Assembly: GCF_017308985.1 (NCBI RefSeq)
Contig: NZ_JADWPE010000003.1
Span: forward strand, 992,001 to 1,056,000
Direction of reading: 5' to 3'
Source: Lysobacter changpingensis
Lineage (GTDB): Bacteria > Pseudomonadota > Gammaproteobacteria > Xanthomonadales > Xanthomonadaceae
Length of the DNA: 64,000 bases
In this document: positions 20,887-29,682 of the stretch, in pieces
Position numbering within the stretch: position 1 is the stretch's first letter
Layout: every line of letters begins with the position of its first letter
Notes under the pieces: model-generated
The model's database searches: none
Told to the model about the DNA's origin: nothing
Seen by the model: the letters and a program-made list of their open reading frames with translations, nothing else
Position numbers and translations under genes: made by a program

Positions 20887-23235
20887 TCAGAAGCGGTAGT
20901 CGACTTCCACGCCGAAGGTGCGCGGCTGGATCGGCGAGGCCGCGGTGTGGTGCGTGATGCCGGTGACCTGGTCGACGATGTCGTTCATCGTCGAATACGC
21001 GCGCTCGTCGGTGGCGTTCTTCAGGTACGCGCGCAGCGTCCAGTTGGTGTTGGAGAACGCGGCGTACAGGTCGAACGCGTAGTAGCTGTCGATCACCAGC
21101 GGTTCGGTGATCTGCTCGTCCAGCACGGTCGGCGGATCGAGCAGGCGCACGATCTGGCGTTCGGTCGTGCCGTTGGTGCGGTCGTCGACCCAGCGCACGC
21201 CGCCGCCGAAGGTGGCGCTCCAGTTGCCGCCCAGCGGGACGAACCAGTCGGCCGTGATCGACCACGTCAGGTCGGGCACATACGGCATGCGGTCGTTCTT
21301 GAGGCCCGTGTTCACCTCGACCTGCGCGGGGCCGGCGGGGACGATGATCGCCGGGAAATCCTCGTCGATCTTCGCGTCGTTGTACGCTGCGTTGACGCCG
21401 AGCGTGAGGCCGTCCACCGGACGGAACACGGCCGAGGCCTCGATGCCGCGACTGGTCGCTTCGCCGCCGTTGACCAGGCCGCTGATGCCGTTCACCTGCG
21501 ACGCCACCTGGATGTCTTCCCAGTCGATCTGGTAGGCGGTGAGGTCCAGCACGACGCGGTTGCCGGCGAAGGCCGACTTCATGCCGATCTCGTAGCTGGT
21601 GAGCATCGAGGAATCCACCACCGGCGGCAGGCCGGGGGCGAGCACGTTCGGGCCGCCCGGCTGGTAGCCGGTGGCGGCCTTCGCATAGAGCATCACGTCC
21701 TCGTTGAGCTGGAACTGCGGCGTGACGCTCCAGGTGAAGACGTCTTCGCTGGAGTCGTTGGTGCTCGTACCGATCGGCAGCAGGATGCCGTCGCTGACGA
21801 TCTGCGCGAAGTCCTGCTCGTTGCGCGAGAAACGCACGCCGGCGCCGAGCTTGAACCAGTCGTTGAACTTGTAGGAACCGTTGGCGAAGACCGCCGTTTC
21901 CTCGTACGTGCTCGGGATCGCCAGGTCGCCGAGCGTGGACAGCCCCGGGATCGGCGATCCGTCGAACTGCGTGATCGGCACCGTCTGCGCGTTGTCGCCG
22001 TCCTCGTCGGAATAGAACGTGCCCACCAGCCACTCGAACGGCTGGCCGGACTTGGAGGTCAGGCGGAATTCCTGCGTGATCTGGTTGAGGTCCAGCGCAT
22101 AGGTGAGCGACGCCCGGCCCGGCGGAAGCCCGAACAGCGCGGTGAACGGGCCGTAGGTCAACGTCTGGTCGCTGGTGATGACGGTGTGCGTGTCGGAGTA
22201 GCTCGTCGCCGAGACGAAATCGGCGAAGCCCAGGTCCCAGTCGACCGTGAGCGCGTAATGGTCGAGCTCCTTGATGAACGGCTCGTCCTCGTAGATGTAG
22301 TTGCTCAGGCCGGCGATGGGCTCGTGCGTTTCCGGATCCAGCGCGATGGTGCCGTTGTTCTCGCTGTCGATCTCCTGCCGCATCACCGCGAACTGGGCGC
22401 TGACGACGTCGCTTTCCCACAGCAGCGCCGCGCGTGCGCTGGTCTGCTCGCCTTCGTTGATGTCCTTGCGGCCATCGACGAGGTTGTCGACGTAACCGGC
22501 GATGTCGTTGCGCGCGTAGCTCACGCGCAACGCGAGGGCGTCCTGCACCAGCGGCAGGTTCATGCCCACGCGATAGTTCGTGCCCAGGTCGCCCGCGCCC
22601 TCGGTGTCGGACACACCGCCGCCGATGCGGAACTCGCGGGTGGAGGTGTCCGGCTTGCGCGTCATGTACTTGAGCAGGCCGCCCATCGCACCGGCACCGT
22701 ACAGCGTGCCCTGCGGGCCGCGCAGCACTTCGATGCGCTCGATGTCGTACGGGAACAGGTCCAGCGAGAACAGGGTGGCCTGCTGGTAGAGGCTGTTGGA
22801 GCCGACCGGCGTTTCGTCGAGGTAGGTGCCGACGGTCGAGCCGGGCGACATCGCCGCGATGCCGCGCATCGACACCTGCGTCTGGCCCGGCGTGCCGTTG
22901 GACTGCAGTTGCAGGCCGGGCACGTAGCTGGCGTAGTCGGACATCTGCGTGGCGTTGAAGTTCTCAAGCTGCTGGCCACCGAGCACGGTGATCGCGGCGG
23001 CGACCTCGCGGATGTTCTCCTCGCGCTTGTTCGCGGTGACCGTCATGTTGTCGAGCGTGGTGATCGACGATTGCGCGGCGACGTCGTCCGCCGGCGTCGT
23101 CGACGCGCCCTGCTCCTGTGCCATGACCGGCGCGGCCAGCGCGAAGGCCAGCGTGACCGCCAGCGACCGGTGGATCGCCTTCGTCAGCGGGCGGCGCCGC
23201 ATGGCGGTGTCGTCGCGCTTGTCGTGCATGTGCAT
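20887..23235 (-). CDS. TonB-dependent receptor of the D-peptide cluster
   Basis: A 782-residue outer-membrane receptor. The signal peptide (residues about 20-40, ending APVMAQ) precedes a TonB box-like TLDNMTVTANKREE, the plug (VPGLQLQSNGTPGQTQVSMR, IERIEVLRGPQGTLYGAGAM) and a barrel ending in VDYRF. The ATG at 23235 has GGAG 6-7 bp upstream. Transcription probably starts at the promoter near 23516-23551, passing first through a small ORF. Its place between a POT transporter and the dgcN-like gene suggests import of peptides or peptidoglycan fragments. Confidence 0.93.
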   Translation of the reverse strand: MHMHDKRDDTAMRRRPLTKAIHRSLAVTLAFALAAPVMAQEQGASTTPADDVAAQSSITTLDNMTVTANKREENIREVAAAITVLGGQQLENFNATQMSDYASYVPGLQLQSNGTPGQTQVSMRGIAAMSPGSTVGTYLDETPVGSNSLYQQATLFSLDLFPYDIERIEVLRGPQGTLYGAGAMGGLLKYMTRKPDTSTREFRIGGGVSDTEGAGDLGTNYRVGMNLPLVQDALALRVSYARNDIAGYVDNLVDGRKDINEGEQTSARAALLWESDVVSAQFAVMRQEIDSENNGTIALDPETHEPIAGLSNYIYEDEPFIKELDHYALTVDWDLGFADFVSATSYSDTHTVITSDQTLTYGPFTALFGLPPGRASLTYALDLNQITQEFRLTSKSGQPFEWLVGTFYSDEDGDNAQTVPITQFDGSPIPGLSTLGDLAIPSTYEETAVFANGSYKFNDWFKLGAGVRFSRNEQDFAQIVSDGILLPIGTSTNDSSEDVFTWSVTPQFQLNEDVMLYAKAATGYQPGGPNVLAPGLPPVVDSSMLTSYEIGMKSAFAGNRVVLDLTAYQIDWEDIQVASQVNGISGLVNGGEATSRGIEASAVFRPVDGLTLGVNAAYNDAKIDEDFPAIIVPAGPAQVEVNTGLKNDRMPYVPDLTWSITADWFVPLGGNWSATFGGGVRWVDDRTNGTTERQIVRLLDPPTVLDEQITEPLVIDSYYAFDLYAAFSNTNWTLRAYLKNATDERAYSTMNDIVDQVTGITHHTAASPIQPRTFGVEVDYRF

Positions 23236-23273
23236 TCCCCTCTCCCCAGAGTTCGCCGGTTGCGACCGGTCTG

Positions 23274-23495
23274 TCAGCCCAGGACGTCGCGGCGCGGGCG
23301 GCCCGGGCCGTCCGTCGCGGGTGCGATGTCGATGCAGGAACGACCGCGGTGCGAGGCCGCGGTCGCATCGTTGAAGTCGTTCGGACGCGCGGCGGTGGTG
23401 CGGTCGGATCGCGGCGCCGGATGCGGAAGGTCCACGGCGAGGCCCGCCACGCGGGGCCGCTGCCGTCGATCGCTGAAGGGTAAGCCAGTCGTCAT
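23274..23495 (-). CDS. Putative small protein upstream of the TonB receptor
   Basis: A 73-residue frame (MTTGLPFSDRR...) with an excellent ribosome binding site: AGGAG ends 6 bp before the ATG. It starts about 20 bp below the cluster promoter and ends 38 bp before the receptor gene. It is Arg/Pro/Asp-rich with no membrane helix or recognised domain. It may be a real small protein or a translated leader that couples to the receptor gene. It was not recognised from any family. Confidence 0.45.
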   Translation of the reverse strand: MTTGLPFSDRRQRPRVAGLAVDLPHPAPRSDRTTAARPNDFNDATAASHRGRSCIDIAPATDGPGRPRRDVLG

Positions 23496-23515
23496 GCTGC
23501 GCTCCTTCACTCCGT

Positions 23516-23551
23516 ATCAGGATCTAAACATCCTGATTGGAAACATGTCAA
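23516..23551 (-). promoter_or_regulatory. Promoter and operator of the receptor-dgcN-hydrolase operon
   Basis: On the minus strand a consensus -35 TTGACA (23551-23546) is followed 17 bp later by a -10-like TTTAGA (23528-23523). A perfect inverted repeat ATCAGGAT-CTAAAC-ATCCTGAT (23516-23537) overlaps the -10. The block ATCCTGATTGGAAA plus TGTCAA recurs upstream of the second hydrolase gene at 28105-28126. The promoter overlaps the last codons of the POT transporter gene. Confidence 0.75.
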
Positions 23552-24888
23552 TCGAATCGGGCGTGTTCAGCCGCAAACTTCGCGTCGGGATCGTTGCCGG
23601 CTTCGGCCCGGCGCACCGCACCGTCCAGCAGGCGCAGCAGCGTGCCGGCCGCCGCGGCCACCATCGCCATCGCGCCGAAGAACGCCGACGGCCCGATGCC
23701 GGTCCACAACATGCCCAGCACGCCGGCCAGCAGGTTTCCGCCGAAGGAAGCGAAGAACCAGCCGGCGATCGTCGTCGCGCCATGCCCCTTCGGCGCCAGC
23801 CGCGCGAACAGGCCCAGCCCGATCGGCAGGATGAACAGCTCGCCCGTGGTGAGGACGAGGAAGAACAGCGCGAGCCAGATCCAGCTCGCCTGCCCGTGCG
23901 CGGACGCATCGACGAAGGCGAGCATCGCGAACGCCGCACCGACGCCGAACGCGCCCATCGCCATCTTCCGCGCCGGGGTCGGTTCGCGACCGCTCCGTGC
24001 CTGCCGTGTCCAGTGCGCGACCAGCAACGGCGTCAGCGCGATCACCAGCAGCGGATTCAGCGCCTGGAACCAGGTCATCGGAATGACGACGTCGCCGGCC
24101 AGATGACGATCGATGCCCGCATCGGCCCACAACGCGATCGTGTTGCCGGTCTGTTCGTACGCGCCGCGGAACAGCATCACGCACAGCGCCACCGCGACCA
24201 GCGCGATCACGCGTTGACGCAGCGCGTGGTGCGGCGTCGTGCCGCCGCTCGTTTCGACATCCTGCGAACGGGGCGCCGCCGTTTCCGCCGGCAGCCAGCG
24301 CTGGCCGAGCACATACAACGTCAGTCCGCCGAGCATGCCGATGCCCGCCGCGCCGAAGCCCCAGTGCCAGCCGTACACCTCGCCGAGCGTGCCGCACACC
24401 AGCGGCGCGAGCAGCCCGCCGAGGTTCGTGCCGACGTAGTAGAAGTTGTACGCCGATCCGCGCCGCGGATCGTCCTTCGCATACAGCCCGTCGATCTGGC
24501 TCGGCAGGCTCGGCAGGAACAAACCGTTGCCCAGCGCGATGGCGGCGAGCGCGAAGAAGAACAGCGATTCGGACGCCATCAGGAAATGACCGAACGCCAT
24601 GATCGTGCCGCCGATGATCACCGCGCGTCGCCGGCCCAGCCAGCGGTCGGCGATGACGCCGCCGACGATCGGCGTGAAGTACACCGTTGCGGTGTACAGG
24701 CCGTAGATCATCGACGCCTGCTGTTGGCCGATCAGCAACTGCTTGGTCATGTAATAGACCAGCAGCGCGCGCATGCCGAAGTAGGAGAACGTCTCCCACA
24801 TCTGCGTGAGGAACAGGATCGCCAGCCCCGGCGGCTGCCCGAAGAACCGGCGCGTGCCGGCGCTGGCGCGCGGCGCGGCGGCGATCAC
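23548..24888 (-). CDS. POT/PTR-family proton-coupled peptide transporter
   Basis: A 446-residue inner-membrane MFS protein of the POT (PepT/DtpA) group. Signatures are WETFSYFGMRALLVYYM in helix 1, GGVIADRWLGRRRAVIIGG between helices 2 and 3, and FNYYVGTN-like NFYYVGTNLGGLLAP in helix 5. About 12 hydrophobic segments are present. The best start is GTG at 24888, overlapping the dgcA-like stop (GTGA). It imports di- or tripeptides; in this cluster these are probably peptides released by the serine hydrolases or taken up through the TonB receptor. Confidence 0.9.
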   Translation of the reverse strand: MIAAAPRASAGTRRFFGQPPGLAILFLTQMWETFSYFGMRALLVYYMTKQLLIGQQQASMIYGLYTATVYFTPIVGGVIADRWLGRRRAVIIGGTIMAFGHFLMASESLFFFALAAIALGNGLFLPSLPSQIDGLYAKDDPRRGSAYNFYYVGTNLGGLLAPLVCGTLGEVYGWHWGFGAAGIGMLGGLTLYVLGQRWLPAETAAPRSQDVETSGGTTPHHALRQRVIALVAVALCVMLFRGAYEQTGNTIALWADAGIDRHLAGDVVIPMTWFQALNPLLVIALTPLLVAHWTRQARSGREPTPARKMAMGAFGVGAAFAMLAFVDASAHGQASWIWLALFFLVLTTGELFILPIGLGLFARLAPKGHGATTIAGWFFASFGGNLLAGVLGMLWTGIGPSAFFGAMAMVAAAAGTLLRLLDGAVRRAEAGNDPDAKFAAEHARFD

Positions 24889-25901
24889 GCGACCGCGTCC
24901 GGCGTGCCCCATACCGCATCGGGGCAATCGACGTGGCCGTCGGCGTAGACCACGCCCGGCGTGCGGTCGCGGTCGAGGAACAGCGGGCCGTCCAGATCGA
25001 CGATGTCACAGAACTGGCCGAGCAGGAACGCCGGCGCCATCGCCAGGCTCGTGCCGACCATGTTGCCGACCATCACGCGCTTGCCGAGTTCGCGTGCGCG
25101 CTGCGCCATCATCAGGCCTTCGGTCAGGCCGCCGCATTTGTCGAGCTTGATGTTGACCACGTCGAACCAGCGCGCGCGTGCTTCCAGTTCGTCCAGGTCG
25201 AGGATGCTTTCGTCGGCGGCGATGGGCACGGTGCGATCCACGCCGTCGAGTTCGGCCTCGTGCCCGCGTCGGCAGGGTTGTTCGAGCAGCGACACGCCTT
25301 CATCCGCCAGCACCGGCAGCAACTGCGAGAGCGTGTCGGGCACGTAGCCCTGGTTCGCATCGACGCCGAGCCACACGTCCGGGCGCGCTGCCCGCACCGC
25401 GCGAAGGCGCGCGATGTCGAGATCCGCCTCGCCGGTGAGCTTCACCTTGATCGCCCGCGCATGCGTGTACGCGCGGGCACGATCGGCCATGACCGCAGGC
25501 TCGTCCGCGCCGACGGTGAAGGTGGTGAGCAACGGCCGGGGCCGATCCATATTGGCGAGCTGCCAGGCGGGCACGTCGGCCAGCGCCGCCTCCAGTTCCC
25601 ACAACGCGCAGTCCACCGCGTTGCGCGCGCCGCCGGACGGCAGAAGCGTGCGCAGTTCGTGCCGGCCGACGCCGTCCTGCAGGACGTCGCGCAGGTACTC
25701 GATGGCGGGCAGCATCTTCGCCGGGGTGTCCTGCGTGTAGTACACGCCGGCCGCTTCGCCGCGCCCGGTGCGCCCGTTCTTGCGCAGGGTGACGAGCGTC
25801 ACCGGCGAGACTTCGAAGACATGTCCGGAGATGCGGAACGGAGCGGACAGGCGCAGGTCCTCGTTCCGCAGCCCGAGCTGGACGCGGTGGGTCTTGGTCA
25901 C
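24885..25901 (-). CDS. dgcA: Enolase-superfamily racemase/epimerase, DgcA-like
   Basis: A 338-residue cytoplasmic enzyme of the muconate-lactonizing/dipeptide-epimerase subgroup, GTG start. Catalytic Lys152 and Lys154 (IKVKL), metal ligands Asp181 (GVDANQG), Glu207 (LLEQP) and Asp230 (AADES), and the second base Lys252 (NIKLDK) are all visible. Two related activities fit: N-acetyl-D-glutamate racemase (DgcA) or L-Ala-D/L-Glu epimerase of muropeptide recycling. The DUF1611 partner in the cluster favours DgcA. It overlaps the POT transporter start by 4 bp. Confidence 0.78.
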   Translation of the reverse strand: MTKTHRVQLGLRNEDLRLSAPFRISGHVFEVSPVTLVTLRKNGRTGRGEAAGVYYTQDTPAKMLPAIEYLRDVLQDGVGRHELRTLLPSGGARNAVDCALWELEAALADVPAWQLANMDRPRPLLTTFTVGADEPAVMADRARAYTHARAIKVKLTGEADLDIARLRAVRAARPDVWLGVDANQGYVPDTLSQLLPVLADEGVSLLEQPCRRGHEAELDGVDRTVPIAADESILDLDELEARARWFDVVNIKLDKCGGLTEGLMMAQRARELGKRVMVGNMVGTSLAMAPAFLLGQFCDIVDLDGPLFLDRDRTPGVVYADGHVDCPDAVWGTPDAVA

Positions 25902-25955
25902 GACGATGCTCCCGGAAGTGCGCGGCGGCTCATGCCGCCACGCAGGTGGGTTCGA

Positions 25956-28025
25956 TCAGTAGTTGGCGCTGAAGCCCATGAGGTGCGTGGCAAAGCCGAT
26001 CCACAGCAGCGCCAGGCACGAAACCGCAAGCACGATGCTCCACAGCTTCGCCCACCACGAGCGCGGGCTGCGCAGCACGACCCACGCATTCCACAGCGCG
26101 ATCGCCGCGCCCAGCGGCAGCACGATCGCCGCGAGCACGCGCAGTGCGATCACGTAGACGTCGCTGGCCGGCGACATCATCGCCAGGTCGGACATCATCG
26201 CGAAGACCATGCCGATCATCGCGCCCATCGAGGCGAGCACGGCGAGCGAGGCGATGCGAACCCAGCGGTGCGCGCGCGCGTCGGTTCCGGTCAGCGGATA
26301 ACGCGCACCGTAATGGCGGCGCACCATCGCCGACACCGGCCATGCGATCACCGTGAACAGCAGCGCGGCGAGGCTGCCGACCAGCATGGTCAGGAACACG
26401 CCCGGCGTCTGCCACCACGCGGCGCGCTGGAACACCATGATCGCGGCGATCGGCTCGGCGCTGAAACGCACCACGCGGCCGTCGACGACTTCCGCCGCGA
26501 GGCGGTCGCCGCTGCCGGTGTCCTGCCACACGAAGGGGGCGATCTCGCGCCACTTCTTCGGCGCGCCGCTGTAGCCTGCGAGCATCGGCACGCTGATGGT
26601 GCCGTCCTCGTTCGCGACGACCTTCGCCTGGCCCAGCATGTAGACCAGGTTCATGAAGTTGGAATCGGCGCGGCGGCTGCTGTTGTACGCGCCGGCGATA
26701 AGCTGCGCGTGTTCCTTCGCGGTGGCCTCGTCGATGCCCTTGGCGACGTTCGACGGGCCCGGCAGGTAGCGGTTGGCGAAACCGGTGACCAGTCCGTCGC
26801 GGATCAGGCGTGCGCTGCCGTCCTTGCCGGCGCTGTTGGTCGACACGAAGATGCCGATGCCGTCGTCCGGGAACAGCTGCAGGTCGCTGTGGAACCACTG
26901 CGTGTCGCCGCCGTGGGCGATCGCGCGATGGCCGTTCATCGTGGTCTCGTAGAAGCCCAGCATCATGCGGTTGAGCGGCTTGATCGAATCCTGGCCGGTC
27001 TCGTGCATCTCGCGCGCGGTGGCTTCGCCCAGGATGCGCGACTCGCCGAAGGCGCCGTTGTTCAGGTGCGCGATCATGAAGTTGCCCATGTCCGCGGCGG
27101 TCGATGCGAGGCTGCCGGCGGGCGCGAGGTTGATGTACTCGTACGGCTGCGGCTTGCCGTCGGACGCGGTCTTGTAACCCTTCGACACCAGCGGCTGCAG
27201 GTGCTTCTCCAGCGGCTGCGAGAAGCTGGAATGCCGCATCTGCAGCGGCTTGAAGATGTGGTTGGCGACGTAGGCCTCGAACGGCTCGTCCGACACGCGC
27301 TGCACGACGTAACCGGCCAGCGCGGTGGCGTAGTTCGAGTACGCGGGCGTGGTGCCCGGTGCGTAGACGCGCTCGGGGATCCAGTGCTTGAGCGTGGAGT
27401 CCAGCGGCGCGATCTCCTTCTCGCTGTTGGCGATCAGCCCGCGGATCACTTCCTCCATGCCGGCGGTGTGCGTCATCACGTTGCGCAGCGTGACCGGCTT
27501 GCCTTGAAACGGCGGGATCTCGAAGTCGAGGTAGGAGTTGATGTCCTTGTCGAGATCGAGCTTGCCCTGTTCGACCAGCTGCATCACCGCCGTCCAGGTG
27601 AACAGCTTGGACACCGAGCCGGGGCGGAACAGCGTCTTCGCCGGATCGACCGGCTTGCGCGTGGCGAGGTCGGAATAGCCGTAGCCCTTCTGGAACAGCA
27701 CCTTGCCGTCCTTCACCACGACGACGACGGAACCGGCGACGTCGGTCTGTTCCAGCGCGTAGGGCATGAAACCGTCGACCCAGGCTTCCAGGTCCGCGGC
27801 GGTGAGGCGTTCGTCGGCGGCGGGCACCGGCACGGCGACGGCGGACGCGTCGCCCGCGAGCGGCGCGGGTTCCTTGGGCGGCGGCGGCGTGGGCGCCTGC
27901 CCGGCGGGCGCGGCAGCGATGGCGGACATCGACGCGGACAACAGCGTCAGCGACAGCAGCGCCGCGGTAATCGGGCGCCAGCGGAAACCTCGCTTCGCAT
28001 CCTGCGCAATCGGACTCGTCTTCAA
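25956..28025 (-). CDS. Exported serine hydrolase with C-terminal membrane domain
   Basis: A protein of about 689 residues. A signal anchor (TAALLSLTLLSASMSAIAAA) and a Pro/Ala-rich stretch precede an S12-type catalytic domain with SVSK (PGSVSKLF), YSN (PAYSNYATALAGYV) and HGG (IAHGGDTQW). The last 170 residues hold about four membrane helices. TTG at 28025 has GGGGAG 8 bp upstream and is preferred; GTG codons at 28034 and 28070 are alternatives. First gene downstream of the promoter at 28098-28126. It probably works as a membrane-tethered periplasmic peptidase or esterase. Confidence 0.85.
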   Translation of the reverse strand: MKTSPIAQDAKRGFRWRPITAALLSLTLLSASMSAIAAAPAGQAPTPPPPKEPAPLAGDASAVAVPVPAADERLTAADLEAWVDGFMPYALEQTDVAGSVVVVVKDGKVLFQKGYGYSDLATRKPVDPAKTLFRPGSVSKLFTWTAVMQLVEQGKLDLDKDINSYLDFEIPPFQGKPVTLRNVMTHTAGMEEVIRGLIANSEKEIAPLDSTLKHWIPERVYAPGTTPAYSNYATALAGYVVQRVSDEPFEAYVANHIFKPLQMRHSSFSQPLEKHLQPLVSKGYKTASDGKPQPYEYINLAPAGSLASTAADMGNFMIAHLNNGAFGESRILGEATAREMHETGQDSIKPLNRMMLGFYETTMNGHRAIAHGGDTQWFHSDLQLFPDDGIGIFVSTNSAGKDGSARLIRDGLVTGFANRYLPGPSNVAKGIDEATAKEHAQLIAGAYNSSRRADSNFMNLVYMLGQAKVVANEDGTISVPMLAGYSGAPKKWREIAPFVWQDTGSGDRLAAEVVDGRVVRFSAEPIAAIMVFQRAAWWQTPGVFLTMLVGSLAALLFTVIAWPVSAMVRRHYGARYPLTGTDARAHRWVRIASLAVLASMGAMIGMVFAMMSDLAMMSPASDVYVIALRVLAAIVLPLGAAIALWNAWVVLRSPRSWWAKLWSIVLAVSCLALLWIGFATHLMGFSANY

Positions 28026-28097
28026 GGAACGCACTCCCCACCAGTGAATACAGCCCCGTGCGGCAGGCACGGCCTGACACCAACTGACCCCGTTGGA

Positions 28098-28126
28098 GAT
28101 AATGATCCTGATTGGAAAATTGTCAA
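28098..28126 (-). promoter_or_regulatory. Promoter and operator of the hydrolase-dgcA-POT operon
   Basis: On the minus strand TTGACA (28126-28121) is followed 17-18 bp later by ATTATC/TTATCT. The spacer contains TTTCCAATCAGGAT, the same block as in the promoter at 23530-23551; the two 22-bp elements differ at 2 positions. It lies between this operon and the divergent XRE-cupin regulator, which is the likely binder. Confidence 0.75.
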
Positions 28127-28229
28127 CCGGGTCCGGACGTCACCTAGAATTACAGGCCAACGGCCCGTTCGAGGCCGTCCGGGTCCCGGCCCCGCCCCAC
28201 CGCCGGCCCATGCAGGAGCATTCATCGGC

Positions 28230-28871
28230 ATGACCCAGCAGCACCCGACCATCGGCAGCCTCCTGCGCGCCCTGCGCGCCCGCAACGAATGGACGCTCAA
28301 GGAAATGAGCCAGCGGTGCGGCATTCCGCTGTCGACGCTGTCCAAGGTCGAGAACGACCGCCTCACCCTGACTTACGACAAGCTGCAGCAGATCAGCCAG
28401 CGCCTGAACATCCGCATGTCGGAACTGTTCGCCGAGGACGACAACACGCCCGAGCCGCCGGTCACCGCGCGGCGCAGCATCGGGCGGATCGAGGACGCCG
28501 TGCGCGTCACCACGCCCAATTACGACTACTTCTATCTGTGCCCGGAACTGCGCCGCAAGCGCATGATCCCGGTGATCACCCGCGTGCGCGCGAAGAGCAT
28601 CGAGGAGTTCGGCGCACTGGTGCACCACTCGGGCGAGGAATACATCCACGTGCTCGAAGGCCGCGCCGAGGTGCACACCGAGTTCTACGATCCGATCGTG
28701 CTGGAAGCAGGGCAGTCGGTGTACATCGATTCGAACATGGGCCACGCGTACATCGCCGCCGACGGCTGCGAGGAAGTGGTGCTGCTGGGCGTGTGTTCGA
28801 GCGCCGACGAGCAGCTGATGGAATCGCTGATGCATCTGCACGGCGACGTGCCGCGCACGGGCACGCGCTGA
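28230..28871 (+). CDS. XRE-family HTH regulator with C-terminal cupin domain
   Basis: A 213-residue regulator. The HTH (residues about 6-62) includes NEWTLKEMSQRCGIPLSTLSK, split as a standard XRE helix pair. The cupin (about 110-190) carries HHSGEEYIHVLEG and GQSVYIDSNMGHAYIA. Such proteins often sense a small acid or amino acid through the cupin. It is divergent from the minus-strand cluster and probably controls both promoters that share the 22-bp element. AGGAG lies 11 bp before the ATG. Confidence 0.9.
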   Translation: MTQQHPTIGSLLRALRARNEWTLKEMSQRCGIPLSTLSKVENDRLTLTYDKLQQISQRLNIRMSELFAEDDNTPEPPVTARRSIGRIEDAVRVTTPNYDYFYLCPELRRKRMIPVITRVRAKSIEEFGALVHHSGEEYIHVLEGRAEVHTEFYDPIVLEAGQSVYIDSNMGHAYIAADGCEEVVLLGVCSSADEQLMESLMHLHGDVPRTGTR

Positions 28872-28887
28872 CGCATCCGGCCGCCCA

Positions 28888-28920
28888 CCCCGGGTGCGCT
28901 TCGCTTACCCGGGCTACAAC
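28888..28920. repeat. Family-A interspersed repeat
   Basis: A full copy CCGGGTGCGCTTCGCTTACC plus CGGGCTACAA, between the convergent ends of the regulator and the TMEM43-like gene. Confidence 0.75.
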
Positions 28921-28929
28921 GACAGGGAA

Positions 28930-29682
28930 TCAGCGAGCCGCTTCGCGGCGCCGACGCACGCGGCGCCAGACGAGCCCGACGACGACCACGACCGTCGCGC
29001 CACCAAGCAGCCAGGGCAGCAGCGCGCGATCCTGGTCGGCCGGCAGTTCGACGGCGTTGGACGCGCTCGCCGCGCTGAGCGCCGCCTGCGCCGCGTCCGG
29101 CGTGAGATGCCAGCGCCCTTCGCGCAGTTCGACCTTGCCTTCCAGCGGCGGCAGATGGAGTTCGCGCCAGTGGATGCGCAGGTCGCCCACGCGCGGTTCC
29201 AGCGGATTCTCGGCGCTGCCCAGGCCGTCGCCTTCAGGCTGGAACGATGCCGCGAGATTGGCCGGCAACCGCGAGAAATTCGGCCGGAACACGCGCCATT
29301 GGCCGAGCGTGCGCAACACGTTCACGTCGATGGGATGGCCGTCGAGCGTCGCGTCCATCGCCCACCAGCGACGGTTCTCGATCGGCTTGCGCGGGTTTTC
29401 GTGGCCCGGCGCGAAGCCGGACGAATCGATGCGCGCCGCGTTCCACACCTGCGTGTAGCCGTCGCCCCGTGCGCGCCACTGGTACATCTCGACCTGGCGA
29501 TCCAGGCCGAACTGGCGCGTGGTCACGCCGAAGTCGCGATCGCGCAGGCCCTTGGCCGATTGCGGCGTGCCCAACGGTTCCTCGCCCGTATCTGCGCGCA
29601 CGTCGGTTTGCCCGAACGCCACGGCGCCCATCGCGAGCGCGCACGAGAACGACAGCGCGAGCGCCGCGCGCGGAAACCTCAT
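28930..29682 (-). CDS. TMEM43-like membrane-anchored protein
   Basis: A 250-residue protein with an N-terminal signal segment ([16 protein letters not shown]), a large exported domain and a single C-terminal helix ([19 protein letters not shown]) followed by an Arg-rich tail. The segment [13 protein letters not shown] resembles the bacterial TMEM43 family, whose function is unknown. That assignment is tentative. It is coupled to the MBL hydrolase upstream by an ATGA overlap. Confidence 0.6.
   Translation of the reverse strand: MRFPRAALALSFSCALAMGAVAFGQTDVRADTGEEPLGTPQSAKGLRDRDFGVTTRQFGLDRQVEMYQWRARGDGYTQVWNAARIDSSGFAPGHENPRKPIENRRWWAMDATLDGHPIDVNVLRTLGQWRVFRPNFSRLPANLAASFQPEGDGLGSAENPLEPRVGDLRIHWRELHLPPLEGKVELREGRWHLTPDAAQAALSAASASNAVELPADQDRALLPWLLGGATVVVVVGLVWRRVRRRREAAR

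Noticed and set aside
20947..24948. A plus-strand frame of over 1300 codons across the TonB receptor and POT transporter genes
   Set aside because: Antisense shadow; composition is repetitive Arg/Gln/His/Ala, and the opposite strand encodes clear families.
24933..28229. Plus-strand open frame running into the XRE-cupin gene
   Set aside because: Only the part from 28230 is real; the upstream part is antisense to the dgcA-like and hydrolase genes.
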